From positions 59,613 to 123,612 of the forward strand of contig JAQBOM010000016.1 in the NCBI GenBank assembly GCA_028288025.1: a stretch of DNA of 64,000 bases, given 5' to 3'. A program made the translations under genes and the position numbers. The stretch comes from Mucilaginibacter sp. (GTDB taxonomy: Bacteria; Bacteroidota; Bacteroidia; Sphingobacteriales; Sphingobacteriaceae). Positions 18,444 through 27,785 of the stretch are shown here, piece after piece (position 1 is the first letter of the stretch; the number at the start of each line of letters is the position of its first letter). The notes under the pieces are model-generated. The model searched no databases. It was not told where the DNA came from and worked only from the letters and a program-made list of their open reading frames with translations.

Positions 18444-19976
18444 TTAATTTGCACTTATTACGATTCCGTCCAACCCGCGCTGTGTATGATCGGGGCCAAC
18501 CGCAATAATATCTCTAAATACAACTGTTGTGCCAGGCGTCACAGAATTAATAGCTGTGCGCATAGCGGCGGTCATTTCATTTCCGTTTGCCGAATACGTT
18601 ATCGCATCCTGGCGTGGTTTAATAACCAGCATTGTAAAACGGGTTACATTAAACTTCGCATCAAAATCAAACCCTTCCAATTTCGCAAATATCCTGTCCT
18701 GCGCGCGTATATTTGCAGCGCCGGTGGTTCCTCCACTTTTACCCGCAAACATGGCCTTTGGATCTGGTATACGTTTTACACGAAATAAAGTTGACCCCAA
18801 TGTTGCAGTTTTTCCCGGCGCTATCTCACCGGATACCGTAACGGTTGCTGTACCCATGGAGTTTACTTCGGCTACATAATGCCCGGCCGAGCCCGACAGG
18901 CTGCCGCTGCTGATACTTACGTGTAATTTTTCTTTGGCAATACCGGGCGCTGAAACCGATAACGGGTTTGGCACGCCGATATATAATACGTTCATTTTAT
19001 CGGGGGAAACCACTGCCGAAGGCCTGGCTACCATGTAGGTTTGTGCCGGTATAGGATAATGCTGTATTTTTCCATCATTATCTTTAAATGATATTTCACC
19101 GGTCCACGTGTGCAACCCCTCGCTGCTTGTGCTGCCGGAATACTTACCCTTGCCTTCGCTAACCGGAATAGATGAGCCACCTACAGTGATCGATGGAGAT
19201 AAATGCGAATCGTATGCTGTTAAAAACACTTCGGCGGTATATGGCTGACCGACCAGTACATAGCTTGTAGGCGCCACCGCCACGGCACTAAATTTATCCA
19301 GGTTCACCTGTGCCTTTTCGGCTTCACCTAATATTTTCTTTACTACTTCGTTCTCGGCGTTTTTTGTGTCAGCTTGTATTTTGGCAAGCGTTGTCAAGGT
19401 AGCGCCCAAAGGGATACCATCGCCAAAATAAGCCTCTTCCCATGTTTTTGATACGCCGCCGCTTTGTTTAGGCTCGTCAGCATTAAGCGAAAAATTGGCC
19501 CCAGCCCTATCTTTAGGGCTTAACAAGCCTACTAATTTGGTCCGGGTATCTATTATTTTTTTACGCAACTCTTCGCCTTTTTTATTAGCGATCATGATAT
19601 GCGGAGATATATCCAGGTTATCGCGTGCGCCTACGTCGTTAATGTTGGCATTGATACCGCCCCCCTCTGCCACCAGTTGATCTCTCAAAGCCTGTACATA
19701 GTCGTTAAGCGCCTTAGCTACCGCGCTGGCTTTTTTTGCCCTGTCGTAAATAGGCTGCGCCCGGTCGTGCTGCTCTTTAAGCTTAGTGGCCTCAAAAGTT
19801 GAATAGGTATCGTTAATACCCTTGGTAACATTGCCTGTTGAAGTGTCGAGGCTTATTTTTATATTTTTAAATGAATCCAATAAACTATCAGGCACGTTCA
19901 GGGCGATAAGGCCCAAAAGCACCAGGTACAGGATACCGATCATTCGTTGTCTCGGGGTTTGCTTACCTCCAGCCAT
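18444..19976 (-). CDS. gldM: Gliding motility/type IX secretion motor protein GldM
   Basis: A 510-residue inner-membrane protein with one N-terminal helix and a long periplasmic shaft of helical and beta domains. The N-terminus MAGGKQTPRQRMIGILYLVLL places Arg9 at the position that contacts the GldL membrane glutamate in the studied Flavobacterium motor. Later repeats (SYVLVGQPYTAEVFLTAYD, FRVKRIPDPKAMF) match the D2-D4 shaft domains. With GldL it converts the proton gradient into rotation that powers type IX secretion and gliding. Confidence 0.95.
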   Translation of the reverse strand: MAGGKQTPRQRMIGILYLVLLGLIALNVPDSLLDSFKNIKISLDTSTGNVTKGINDTYSTFEATKLKEQHDRAQPIYDRAKKASAVAKALNDYVQALRDQLVAEGGGINANINDVGARDNLDISPHIMIANKKGEELRKKIIDTRTKLVGLLSPKDRAGANFSLNADEPKQSGGVSKTWEEAYFGDGIPLGATLTTLAKIQADTKNAENEVVKKILGEAEKAQVNLDKFSAVAVAPTSYVLVGQPYTAEVFLTAYDSHLSPSITVGGSSIPVSEGKGKYSGSTSSEGLHTWTGEISFKDNDGKIQHYPIPAQTYMVARPSAVVSPDKMNVLYIGVPNPLSVSAPGIAKEKLHVSISSGSLSGSAGHYVAEVNSMGTATVTVSGEIAPGKTATLGSTLFRVKRIPDPKAMFAGKSGGTTGAANIRAQDRIFAKLEGFDFDAKFNVTRFTMLVIKPRQDAITYSANGNEMTAAMRTAINSVTPGTTVVFRDIIAVGPDHTQRGLDGIVISAN

Positions 19977-20021
19977 GTGATTTTAAGGTTATGTATAATT
20001 TATCAAATCTGGTACAAAATA

Positions 20022-20822
20022 CTAGCTAACGCGCGGCTGGTTCATTGCTGAAAGCATATTGCCGTATATGGCGTTTAACGTTGCCAGGTTTTTAGCTAAG
20101 CGGCCAATTTCATCTTTAAACTGTTTTGAATCATTTATTGAATCGTTAAAATTCTGCATCGTATCCGACAGGTTTTGGTAAAACTTGTTCATCGATTTTA
20201 AATGATTGCTCGAATCCTGCAGTTCCAGTTCATAAACAGCGTTTAACGCCGAAACATTTTTAGCCATTTTATTGATCTGTTCGTGATAGGCTTTTGAATC
20301 GATAGATGAACCGGCTATTTCTAATAAATTGGCCGAAGCTGTTTGAAAAGCGCCGGATAAAGTTTCATAGCTTGCCGTAGCCTGTTTAACCTTGGCGGTA
20401 AACACCGTGGTGGCTTCGCCCGCGTCGGCAACTTTCGATATCGCGTTTACTTTGTCGCCAAAAGTTCTTAAACCTTCGCCCAGGCTACTAATCAGTTCAG
20501 GGCCGATCTTTGCCTCCGCGAGCATTTTATCCAAAGCGGCCGTACTTGAAACACCGCCGCCGCCCGATCTTGCTGATGCGTTGGGCAATTCGCCGGCGTA
20601 ATCCTCATCTAATTCGGGATAAGCGCGTCTCCAGTCAATTTCCTGTTCATCACGCTGGAAGCCTAACAGGAAGAATAAGATTGCTTCGGCTGATAATCCA
20701 CCTGTAATAAACCAGGTAGCACCAGGCCAGTGTAAGATTTTGAACATCAGGCCCACAATAACTACAGTAGCGCCCCAGGATACGATGTTATTAATTCCGT
20801 ATGGTAATTTTTTCCCTGCCAT
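20022..20822 (-). CDS. gldL: Gliding motility/type IX secretion motor protein GldL
   Basis: A 266-residue cytoplasmic-membrane protein with two helices (about 12-30 and 37-55) and a long cytoplasmic helical domain. Lys28 and His31 in helix 1 and Glu46 in helix 2 are the charged membrane residues expected of the proton-conducting GldL5-GldM2 motor. The WPGATWFITGG loop is characteristic. The gene lies 45 bp before gldM and 47 bp after gldK. Confidence 0.94.
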   Translation of the reverse strand: MAGKKLPYGINNIVSWGATVVIVGLMFKILHWPGATWFITGGLSAEAILFFLLGFQRDEQEIDWRRAYPELDEDYAGELPNASARSGGGGVSSTAALDKMLAEAKIGPELISSLGEGLRTFGDKVNAISKVADAGEATTVFTAKVKQATASYETLSGAFQTASANLLEIAGSSIDSKAYHEQINKMAKNVSALNAVYELELQDSSNHLKSMNKFYQNLSDTMQNFNDSINDSKQFKDEIGRLAKNLATLNAIYGNMLSAMNQPRVS

Positions 20823-20869
20823 AATAATTTAAAAAAAGGTTTATTTGATTGCTGATTTTGATTGACTGA

Positions 20870-22189
20870 TTAGTGTTTATCCCTGATATCCCGCCCTACG
20901 TAGTGGGTCACGCAACGAAATCCAATGTATGATTTTGCTGTATCCTGGTATTCAAAGGTACGGGTTGAATTTTGAAGAAAATAGCCGATATCTTTCCATG
21001 ATCCCCCACGCACAACTTTCCGCTTCAGCACAGCCGGATCATTTGGTTTGGCCTCGTAATCAAAGGTTGGAGCAAGGTCATGAACAAATGTAGAAGCCGA
21101 CTCGTCAAAGGCTGACGAAGTCCACTCCGCTACGTTACCAGCCATATTATACAAGCCATAATCATTTGGGAAATATGATTTTACGTTTACGGTATAGGTT
21201 CCGCCGTCATCGGAATAATTACCTCTGCCGGGCTTAAAGTTAGCCAGCAAGCATCCTTTAGCATTTTTAATGTAAGGACCTCCCCATGGATAGTCGGTTC
21301 CTATCCTGCCGCCGCGTGCAGCATATTCAAATTCGGCTTCGTTCGGCAAAAAATACATCGAACGGTGGGGTAAGTGTCTTTTATCTTTATAGGCATCATT
21401 ATACCTGGAGCGCCATATGGTAAACGCGCGGGCCTGGCGCCAGGTAACACCAACAACCGGGTAATTGCGGTATGAAGGGTGCGAGAAATAACCTTCAACC
21501 ATCGGTTCGTTTGCAGCGTATGAAAAGTCGCTTAGCCAAACCAATGTATCAGGATAAACATTAACAGTATCGCGGAAAATGAAATCCGAACGTTTTTTTG
21601 TCTTATCATTCTTATAATCAGCTGCCGTGCGGTATATCATGGTCGCATAATTATATTTTAGTAATCTTACATCCAGCTCATTGCGGTCGAATACTCGGTC
21701 ATCGCCCTGGTAGTACATACCCTGTAACTTTGCGCCTGTAGCAGCAGCGGCGGCACCCTTGCGGGGACTCATCACCGGGTATTTTTTTACATAATCCCAA
21801 TTGATATACTTTTTACCGTTTGGAGCAGCAACTGCACCTTTACCCGGTTTCAAGTAATATTTATCATCATTAAGATAGTTGGTAATGGCAATCGAGTCGC
21901 GCACCCAGTTCACAAATTGCCTGTATTGACTGTTGCTGATCTCGGTTTGATCCATAAAGAAAGGAGGCACCGTAACTTGTTTGGTTTGAGCTATTTGTGC
22001 AAACGTAACATCCTGGTCGGTTTGGCCCATCAGGAATGAACCGCCGGGTATATAAACCATCCCGTAAGGAACCTCGGCCCGGAACGACCGCGCCGGAACA
22101 CCTGTCAATTCACCTCTGTCTCCACCTTTACCACAGCCGCTTAATACGCCAACTGCTAATCCTATTATCAAAAAGTATATCTGCTTCAT
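20870..22189 (-). CDS. gldK: Gliding motility/type IX secretion lipoprotein GldK
   Basis: A 439-residue lipoprotein with lipobox LSGC (Cys19) and an FGE/SUMF1-like fold, shown by the GGSFLMGQTDQD block, NYPVVGVTWRQARAFTIWR, NMAGNVAEWTSSAF and VVRGGSWKD. GldK (PorK) binds the periplasmic face of the outer membrane and forms the ring with GldN. The frame extends to a TTG at 22201; the ATG at 22189 gives the standard lipoprotein signal. It is the first gene of the gldKLMN operon, preceded by about 400 bp of AT-rich DNA. Confidence 0.95.
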   Translation of the reverse strand: MKQIYFLIIGLAVGVLSGCGKGGDRGELTGVPARSFRAEVPYGMVYIPGGSFLMGQTDQDVTFAQIAQTKQVTVPPFFMDQTEISNSQYRQFVNWVRDSIAITNYLNDDKYYLKPGKGAVAAPNGKKYINWDYVKKYPVMSPRKGAAAAATGAKLQGMYYQGDDRVFDRNELDVRLLKYNYATMIYRTAADYKNDKTKKRSDFIFRDTVNVYPDTLVWLSDFSYAANEPMVEGYFSHPSYRNYPVVGVTWRQARAFTIWRSRYNDAYKDKRHLPHRSMYFLPNEAEFEYAARGGRIGTDYPWGGPYIKNAKGCLLANFKPGRGNYSDDGGTYTVNVKSYFPNDYGLYNMAGNVAEWTSSAFDESASTFVHDLAPTFDYEAKPNDPAVLKRKVVRGGSWKDIGYFLQNSTRTFEYQDTAKSYIGFRCVTHYVGRDIRDKH

Positions 22190-22601
22190 TTTTAAAATCA
22201 AAATCTTATATAATAATATACAACCTTATTGCAACCACCGAATATATTAAATTTGCCCCACCTGTATGCAAAAAAAATTTAATAGTCAAAACTACGTAAT
22301 TTAAATCTAATTAAAATAAACCATTAGCTAATAAACCAATGGCTTTGATTAATATTGTAATTGACAATTTTTGCGTCAAATAGTTTGCACTATAACGCAA
22401 AACTTTTAAAAATAGTTACAGCCTAAATTAAATAAAATGTCCAATAATCTTTTTTAATAAAGAAATGTGTCCATGCAAATGGGATACAGTCTCCGGTTAC
22501 CGGCTTAATTGGTTTTTAATTGGATAATTATTGCAAATGATCAACCCGGTTTATAATCATACAACCTGCCACCGCAAACTAAACGATATGAACAGTGAAA
22601 A
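22190..22601. other. AT-rich intergenic region upstream of gldK
   Basis: No gene is supported in these 412 bp. It must hold the gldKLMN promoter. The only exact -7 match is a minus-strand TAGTTTTG at 22287-22294, without a clear -33 partner. Downstream of hemD, which ends at 22602, no good terminator is visible. Confidence 0.5.
22287..22294 (-). promoter_or_regulatory. Candidate -7 box for gldKLMN
   Basis: Minus-strand TAGTTTTG matches TAnnTTTG and would give a leader of about 90 nt before the gldK ATG at 22189. No -33 element is evident. Confidence 0.35.
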
Positions 22602-23366
22602 CTATTTGTTGGCCTGTTTTACGTACTGCTCAATGGCCATTGTCATGGATGGTGCTGCAGGGGTGGGTGCCGGAATGTCTAAGATTAAGCCCGCTTCGAG
22701 CACCGCTTTATAAGTGGTGGCGCCAAATGCCGCTATGCGGGTGTTATTCTGCTTAAAATCAGGGAAATTCTTATAAAGGGATTGTATGCTTGACGGGCTA
22801 AAAAAAGCTATTATATCATAAAAAACTTCGGCAAGATCTGACAAATCGCTGCAAACCGTCCGGAAGAGCACTGCCGGGGTAAAGTTATATCCGTGCTCGA
22901 GCAGGAACTTTTGGGTTTCCTCGGCGGCAACGTCTGAGCAGGGGTAAAGAAACTTTTCTCCGGAGTGTTTTTTCAATACTTCAGCCAGGTCGGAGGCGGT
23001 TTGCTTTCCAAAAAATATTTTCCGTTTACGGTATTGAATATATTTTTGAAGATACAGCGCAATCGTTTCGGACAGGCAGAAATATTTCATTTCAACCGGA
23101 ACTTCAAAACGCATTTCGTCGCATATCCTGAAAAAATGATCAGCAGAGTTACGGCTCGTAAAAATTACTGCACTAAAATCTGCAAGGTTGATTTTTTCTT
23201 TACGAAAATCTTTAGCCGGTACACCTTCAACATGAATAAATGATCTGAAATCAATTTTCAAATTAAGCTTTTTAGCAAGCTCGGCGTATGGATTTTTATC
23301 ATTTTCAGGTTTGGGCAAAGTAACTAAAATACTTTTAACCTTTTTCTTTCTCTCTTCCAAATTCAA
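22602..23366 (-). CDS. hemD: Uroporphyrinogen-III synthase
   Basis: A 254-residue two-domain protein of the HemD family that cyclises hydroxymethylbilane to uroporphyrinogen III. Family blocks are ILVTLPKPENDKNPYAEL at the N-terminus, SAVIFTSRNSADHFF, YCSDVAAEET-like LYPCSDVAAEETQKFLLEHG, and IIAFFSPSSIQSLYKNFPDF with IAAFGATTYKAVLEAG near the C-terminus. The sequence is divergent, as is usual for this enzyme. It lies 13 bp after the DUF4271 gene, an association I recognise in Bacteroidota. Heme made here feeds the cytochromes encoded at 50-64 kb. Confidence 0.85.
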   Translation of the reverse strand: MNLEERKKKVKSILVTLPKPENDKNPYAELAKKLNLKIDFRSFIHVEGVPAKDFRKEKINLADFSAVIFTSRNSADHFFRICDEMRFEVPVEMKYFCLSETIALYLQKYIQYRKRKIFFGKQTASDLAEVLKKHSGEKFLYPCSDVAAEETQKFLLEHGYNFTPAVLFRTVCSDLSDLAEVFYDIIAFFSPSSIQSLYKNFPDFKQNNTRIAAFGATTYKAVLEAGLILDIPAPTPAAPSMTMAIEQYVKQANK

Positions 23367-23379
23367 TTCGTGTAACTGC

Positions 23380-24354
23380 CTAAAAGTTTATATTAAGTGC
23401 CTTAATCAATATCAACACAGGACAAATTTCGAGGGCACAAAGATAGATAAATAAATAAAATTTATGAAATCGAAAGTTTGAAATGATATTAACGCTATTT
23501 CTGAGGTATTGCCACGCAAATATGGCCCCGATGGACAGTAATGTAAAACTCAATAAATAGGGAACAAACTTGCTGGCGAGCAAGCTGAGAGATATAGCTA
23601 CAAATAATAAAACAAATGCAATATTAAAATAGGTTAAATTTAGTATGGTAATGTATTGACTTACATGCTTATTAATGTCGAATATAAATCCAATAAATTT
23701 CAATACAAAAAATTTAAGGGCAAACAATACGCTGATTAAAATGGATAGCGAAATAAAAAGCTGCAGCCCGCTGATGGTGTAGTAAACATGATAATAAACC
23801 GTAAGCTGCGACAAAACAAGGGCGGACGAGGTGGTGAACAATAAAAATAACCCGATAAACGCCCACGAATTTATCATCCCTCCCTCTTTATCGATCGGCG
23901 AAACTGCACGTTTATTATAAAAAGTTTGCATAACGCCTCTTAAATCGGCGCCTAAAAAAAAGTTTAGCAGGGCAGTATATATCAATAACCCAATAATAGC
24001 GCCTATAACCCACAGATCGCGCGGTTTACGCAGTTGCCCGGTCCGTAAAACACCTTTTGCTTTGGTGGATAAATGCGCCAGCGCATCTAAACTGAATACG
24101 TCCGCTTTTAGTAGTTTAGTTAAAAACTGGTCTTCACGCAACGGATCTGGCCGAAAATAGATCATCGCTATCGAATCGGCGACAAATTGTTCGCGATCCT
24201 GCGTTGCAAATAATGCAGAGTCGGGTTTGTATACGTTGGCCGGTGCGGCTTTCCTTAAATTGCCATTTGCATTTTTAATGGTGGTATCCTGCCCTGCATA
24301 CACTGAGCGGCAAAATGCCGTTACGATCAGAAGGCAAAATAGGGTAAACCGCAT
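23380..24354 (-). CDS. DUF4271 integral membrane protein
   Basis: A 324-residue protein with a signal peptide (MRFTLFCLLIVTAFCRSVYA) followed by a soluble region and about seven membrane helices in the C-terminal two thirds. The layout and its place directly before hemD match the DUF4271 family. Function is unknown; a role in heme supply or envelope biogenesis is only suggested by context. The ATG at 24354 is preferred over an upstream extension. A minus-strand TAATTTTG box at 24385-24392 lies 30 nt upstream. Confidence 0.75.
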   Translation of the reverse strand: MRFTLFCLLIVTAFCRSVYAGQDTTIKNANGNLRKAAPANVYKPDSALFATQDREQFVADSIAMIYFRPDPLREDQFLTKLLKADVFSLDALAHLSTKAKGVLRTGQLRKPRDLWVIGAIIGLLIYTALLNFFLGADLRGVMQTFYNKRAVSPIDKEGGMINSWAFIGLFLLFTTSSALVLSQLTVYYHVYYTISGLQLFISLSILISVLFALKFFVLKFIGFIFDINKHVSQYITILNLTYFNIAFVLLFVAISLSLLASKFVPYLLSFTLLSIGAIFAWQYLRNSVNIISNFRFHKFYLFIYLCALEICPVLILIKALNINF

Positions 24355-24384
24355 TTTAAAAAAAATTCGCTGATAACTATTGAG

Positions 24385-24392
24385 CAAAATTA
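24385..24392 (-). promoter_or_regulatory. Candidate -7 box for the DUF4271-hemD operon
   Basis: Minus-strand TAATTTTG ends 30 nt before the ATG at 24354. It lies in the 155-bp gap shared with the divergent hemW gene. Confidence 0.45.
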
Positions 24393-24496
24393 CCCGAATA
24401 AATTAAAATATTCTGCTTCTGTTGCAATTATATTTGAAAATCAACGCTGTTTGGGATTAAGATTTTGGTTTGATGGGCTGATAATGTGAGAACCCT

Positions 24497-24504
24497 TACC
24501 TTTG
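24497..24504 (+). promoter_or_regulatory. TACCTTTG box 5 nt before hemW start (leaderless candidate)
   Basis: The box is identical to that before truA and has the same 5-nt spacer to the start codon. A TTTG at 24469-24472 lies 24 nt upstream, slightly far for a -33 element. Confidence 0.5.
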
Positions 24505-24509
24505 CCCCC

Positions 24510-25631
24510 ATGGCCGGCATTTACATTCATATCCCCTTCTGCAAACAGGCCTGCCATTATTGCGATTTCCACTTCAGTACTTCGTTAAAATATAAGGACG
24601 AGCTTTTACAGGCGCTGATAAAAGAGATAACCCTGCAGCAAAATTACCTGGAAGGCGAAACCATTGAAACCATATACTTCGGCGGCGGTACCCCTTCCTT
24701 GCTGAGCGCTGATGAACTGAAATTGCTCATCAGCACAATTACCGGTTTATACACGGTTGCTGCTGGTGCCGAAATTACCATCGAGGCCAATCCCGACGAT
24801 CTTGACAAAGCCAAAGTGCAGGCACTCCGGGAAACGGGCATAAATCGCTTCAGTATAGGGATACAGTCATTTTTTGATGAGGATCTGGCCTGGATGAACA
24901 GGGTGCACCGCGGTAAAGAAGCTGAGTCGGCCGTTAAAAGGGTACAGGATGCAGGCTTCGAAAACTTAACCGTCGACCTGATCTATGGCTATCCGCTGCT
25001 GAATGATGAGAAATGGAAATATAATTTGGATAAGGTATTTGAACTGGCCGTGCCGCATATTTCGTCCTACTCTATGACGGTTGAGCCGCAAACCGCACTG
25101 GCATCGTTTATCAATAAAAAGAATCAGCCGGCAATGGATGATAAGCAGAGCGCCGTACAATTCACTTTTATGATGAATGCCATGGAATTGCAGGGATTCG
25201 AGCATTACGAAATCTCGAACTTCAGCAAACCCGGCAAACATTCAAGGCATAACGCCAACTACTGGAAAGGTATAAAATACCTTGGTATCGGCCCGTCGGC
25301 ACATTCGTTTAACGGGGTTTCGCGGCAGTGGAATATAGCCAATAATGCCCAATACATTCAGTCTGTAGCGCTAAATAAGCTGCCCGCTGAAATGGAGGTG
25401 CTTACCGAAACCAACCGTTTAAACGAGTACATCATGACATCGTTGCGCACGATATGGGGGCTCGATCTTGATAAGCTCAATTTAATAGTAAGTGCAGCGT
25501 CCGGCGAACTGCTAAAGGCCGCCCGGCCCTATTTTGACAAGCAGTGGATCATTCAAAAGGAAAACACGATTTACCTAAGCCCGCAAGGTAAATTATACGC
25601 CGACAATATCGCTTCGGGCTTGTTTTTTTAA
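24510..25631 (+). CDS. hemW: Radical SAM heme chaperone HemW
   Basis: A 373-residue HemN-like protein. The N-terminus MAGIYIHIPFCKQACHYCDFHF contains the CxxxCxxC cluster motif for a 4Fe-4S centre, followed by IYFGGGTPSLL and the SAM-binding EANPDDL block. The C-terminal HemN domain contains HSRHNANYWKG and YLGIGPSAHSF. This length and form fit HemW, which binds heme and delivers it to target proteins, rather than the longer coproporphyrinogen dehydrogenase HemN. The GTG at 24486 is in frame, but the ATG at 24510 fits both the family and the -7 box. Confidence 0.9.
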   Translation: MAGIYIHIPFCKQACHYCDFHFSTSLKYKDELLQALIKEITLQQNYLEGETIETIYFGGGTPSLLSADELKLLISTITGLYTVAAGAEITIEANPDDLDKAKVQALRETGINRFSIGIQSFFDEDLAWMNRVHRGKEAESAVKRVQDAGFENLTVDLIYGYPLLNDEKWKYNLDKVFELAVPHISSYSMTVEPQTALASFINKKNQPAMDDKQSAVQFTFMMNAMELQGFEHYEISNFSKPGKHSRHNANYWKGIKYLGIGPSAHSFNGVSRQWNIANNAQYIQSVALNKLPAEMEVLTETNRLNEYIMTSLRTIWGLDLDKLNLIVSAASGELLKAARPYFDKQWIIQKENTIYLSPQGKLYADNIASGLFF

Positions 25632-25645
25632 ATCACCGGACAGCA

Positions 25646-25703
25646 CTGTCGCAGGGTGTCGCACTTTTTTGTCGCAGGTGTCGCACCTGTCGCAGTGCGA
25701 CAG
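25646..25703 (+). repeat. GTCGCA-word repeat tract
   Basis: Five degenerate copies of TGTCGCAGG or TGTCGCAC stand in both orientations, so the tract can fold into a hairpin followed by an A-run. It is GC-rich compared with its surroundings and follows hemW by 14 bp, where it may act as a weak terminator. Confidence 0.5.
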
Positions 25704-25777
25704 AAAAAACGCTGATTAAAAAAACCGGGGTTTTATTTACTCCGTATCTCTCCCTAAACACACAATAACAAACAAAA

Positions 25778-26326
25778 ATGAAAAAAATCATTATCGCGGC
25801 GTTTGCCTTAGCAGCTATTGCAATTTCGCCGAAAGTTAACGCTCAAACTAAAATGGTTGGTGGCGCGGCTATGTATCCAACTAAAAACATTGTTGAAAAT
25901 GCGGTTAATTCAAAAGACCACACCACACTTGTTGCAGCAGTGAAAGCAGCAGGACTGGTTGAAACTTTAGAGTCGGCAGGCCCATTCACCGTGTTTGCCC
26001 CGACCAACGAAGCATTTGGAAAATTACCAGCCGGAACTGTTGACAACCTGGTAAAACCAGAGAACAAAGCTTCCCTTACAAAAATTTTAACTTACCACGT
26101 GGTTGCTGGCCGTTTAAGCTCACATGACTTATGGGCAAAAGTTAAAGCCGGCAACGGAAAAGCAGAATTAAAAACTGTACAGGGCGACGAGTTAACCGTT
26201 ATGGCCCAGGGTAAAAAATTATACCTGGTTGACGAAAAAGGCGAAAAATCATGGATCACCATTGCTGATGTAAATCAGAGCAACGGGGTAATACATGTAG
26301 TGAATACCGTATTGATGCCTGATTAA
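25778..26326 (+). CDS. Secreted fasciclin (FAS1) domain protein
   Basis: A 182-residue protein with a Sec signal peptide (MKKIIIAAFALAAIAISPKVNAQ) and one FAS1 domain (about 35-180). The H1 motif GPFTVFAPTNEAFGKLP and the H2-like segment NGVIHVVNTVLMP are clear, with the YHVV core between them. FAS1 proteins mediate adhesion or matrix interactions; the ligand here is unknown. It is a single-gene unit with a good terminator. Confidence 0.92.
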   Translation: MKKIIIAAFALAAIAISPKVNAQTKMVGGAAMYPTKNIVENAVNSKDHTTLVAAVKAAGLVETLESAGPFTVFAPTNEAFGKLPAGTVDNLVKPENKASLTKILTYHVVAGRLSSHDLWAKVKAGNGKAELKTVQGDELTVMAQGKKLYLVDEKGEKSWITIADVNQSNGVIHVVNTVLMPD

Positions 26327-26345
26327 CTCCCAAATAGTCACTATG

Positions 26346-26376
26346 AAGCCTGGTGATAAAATCGCCGGGCTTTTTT
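26346..26376 (+). terminator. Terminator of the fasciclin gene
   Basis: AAGCCTGGTGAT pairs with ATCGCCGGGCTT (two G-T wobbles) around an AAA loop, followed by six T residues. Confidence 0.85.
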
Positions 26377-26418
26377 GCTTGTCATCCTAACTCTGATCTC
26401 CGACCACTAATCTCTCTC

Positions 26419-26844
26419 CTAACTCGTATGGTCAACAACTATCTTCCACTCCCCATTTATTTTCCGAAACCATAACGTAAAATACCCGCCGGGAGCATCC
26501 TTTTCGCGCTGCAGGTGCCAGGCACCGAGCATAAAGGCGTTGGTTTTGTCGAGCAGGTCGACCTTTAAAACCGTAAACGTAAGTGTGCCCATTTCCGCCT
26601 TGCCTGGATAATGTTGTTTGTACCGCGCCAGCGTAGCCTGCCAGCCGCGAGTGGGTGCCGTGCTGCCAACGAATAATAACGAGTCGGAATGCCAGTACCC
26701 CTGCATAAAGCCATCGATGTCGCCATTGTTCCAGGCGATGCGCTGATCGTCCAGTACTTTTAAAATAGCCCGTTTATTATCCTGGGCGTACAATGTCACG
26801 TACGCGAAAAGCAGAAGGGAAAAGGTTAATGTCTTCTTCATCAT
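26419..26844 (-). CDS. Secreted DUF4440/SnoaL-like protein
   Basis: A 141-residue protein with a signal peptide (MMKKTLTFSLLLFAYVTLYAQ) and an NTF2-like fold. Blocks such as DDQRIAWNNGDIDGFMQGYW, the TRGWQATLARYKQHY segment and FTLWFRKINGEWKIVVDHTS at the C-terminus match DUF4440. No catalytic residues can be named. It is convergent with the fasciclin gene and diverges from the sugar kinase. Either of two adjacent ATG codons can start it. Confidence 0.75.
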   Translation of the reverse strand: MMKKTLTFSLLLFAYVTLYAQDNKRAILKVLDDQRIAWNNGDIDGFMQGYWHSDSLLFVGSTAPTRGWQATLARYKQHYPGKAEMGTLTFTVLKVDLLDKTNAFMLGAWHLQREKDAPGGYFTLWFRKINGEWKIVVDHTS

Positions 26845-26875
26845 GCAATTTAAAAATATTTATGAAAAAAGCTTT

Positions 26876-26883
26876 TAGCTTTG
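26876..26883 (+). promoter_or_regulatory. TAGCTTTG box before the PfkB kinase gene
   Basis: The box ends 6 nt before an in-frame ATG at 26890 and 18 nt before the family-typical ATG at 26902. It bears on which start is used. Confidence 0.4.
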
Positions 26884-26901
26884 GCCTTAATGGTTTTAGC
26901 G

Positions 26902-27774
26902 ATGAAGAACATCCTCTGTTTCGGCGAGATCCTATGGGATACTTTTGGCACTGAGAAAGTTGCCGGCGGCGCACCAATGAATGTGGCCCGCCACCTGGTT
27001 CAGCAAGGCGCGGATGTATCTTTTGCCAGCCGTGTGGGATCGGATGAATCCGGAAAAGGATTGATTGAATTTCTAAAAACCAGCGGTTTATATAGCAGCC
27101 TGATCCAAACTGACAGCGAACTGCCCACCTGCGAGGTAACCGTTAAGCTAGACATACAGGGCAGCGCAACTTATATTATCCCAAAACCATGTTCATGGGA
27201 TAATATACAGACCGAGACAGCGCTTGACGAAGCGGCCGTAGCGGCATCGGCAGTTGTTTTTGGCAGCCTTGCATGCCGCGAAAAAACAACCCGGGATACA
27301 TTATTAGACTTGCTGAATGAAACCTCCGCGCTGAAAATATTTGATGTAAACCTGCGCCCGCCTCATTATACCCTGGCAGACATCGAAACTTTGGTGGCAA
27401 TGGCAGGCGTCGTTAAAATGAATGAGGAAGAGGCTGGTTTACTGATAGGCGAAACCAATGGCGGCCTGCGGGAAAAAATCATTGAGTTTCAAAAGAAATA
27501 TCACGCCCAAACTATTTGTGTTACCCGCGGCGAAAACGGCGCTATCGTATGGCACGATCACCAATTTTATGAGCACCCGGGCTTTAAGGTAAATGTAGTG
27601 GATACCGTGGGCGCGGGAGATGCATTTTTAGCAACTTTTATAGCAGGGTTGCTTAACGGAATTAATATGGCTGAATTGCTTAAAAAAGCTTGTGCTGTTG
27701 GCGCATTTGTAACGACCAAACGCGGTGCTAACCCGGTTTATAGCATGGCGGATATTGATGCGCTGATGGCATGA
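26902..27774 (+). CDS. PfkB family sugar kinase (fructokinase-like)
   Basis: A 290-residue ribokinase-fold kinase. The N-terminus MKNILCFGEILWDTFG with GGAPMNVARHLVQQGADVSFASRVG is the substrate-binding block, and DTVGAGDAFLATFIAGLLNG near the C-terminus contains the anion hole and the catalytic Asp. The sequence is closest in appearance to fructokinases, but the sugar cannot be fixed from sequence alone. The ATG at 26890 (adding MVLA) is also possible, because a -7 box ends 6 nt before it. No sugar-use genes are adjacent. Confidence 0.82.
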   Translation: MKNILCFGEILWDTFGTEKVAGGAPMNVARHLVQQGADVSFASRVGSDESGKGLIEFLKTSGLYSSLIQTDSELPTCEVTVKLDIQGSATYIIPKPCSWDNIQTETALDEAAVAASAVVFGSLACREKTTRDTLLDLLNETSALKIFDVNLRPPHYTLADIETLVAMAGVVKMNEEEAGLLIGETNGGLREKIIEFQKKYHAQTICVTRGENGAIVWHDHQFYEHPGFKVNVVDTVGAGDAFLATFIAGLLNGINMAELLKKACAVGAFVTTKRGANPVYSMADIDALMA

Positions 27775-27785
27775 AACGAAAAATC

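Noticed and set aside
22190..22601. Riboswitch or tRNA in the gap before gldK
   Set aside because: The DNA is AT-rich with no tRNA cloverleaf elements and no recognisable aptamer.
24510..25631. HemN coproporphyrinogen dehydrogenase
   Set aside because: The length of 373 residues and the N-terminal form MAGIYIHIPFCKQACHYC fit HemW, which is shorter than HemN.
25646..25703. Possible CRISPR-like array in GTCGCA repeats
   Set aside because: The copies are only 8-10 bp, degenerate, in both orientations and without regular spacers. No cas gene is nearby.
26346..26376. Small RNA at the fasciclin terminator
   Set aside because: The hairpin is fully explained as the terminator of the gene directly upstream.
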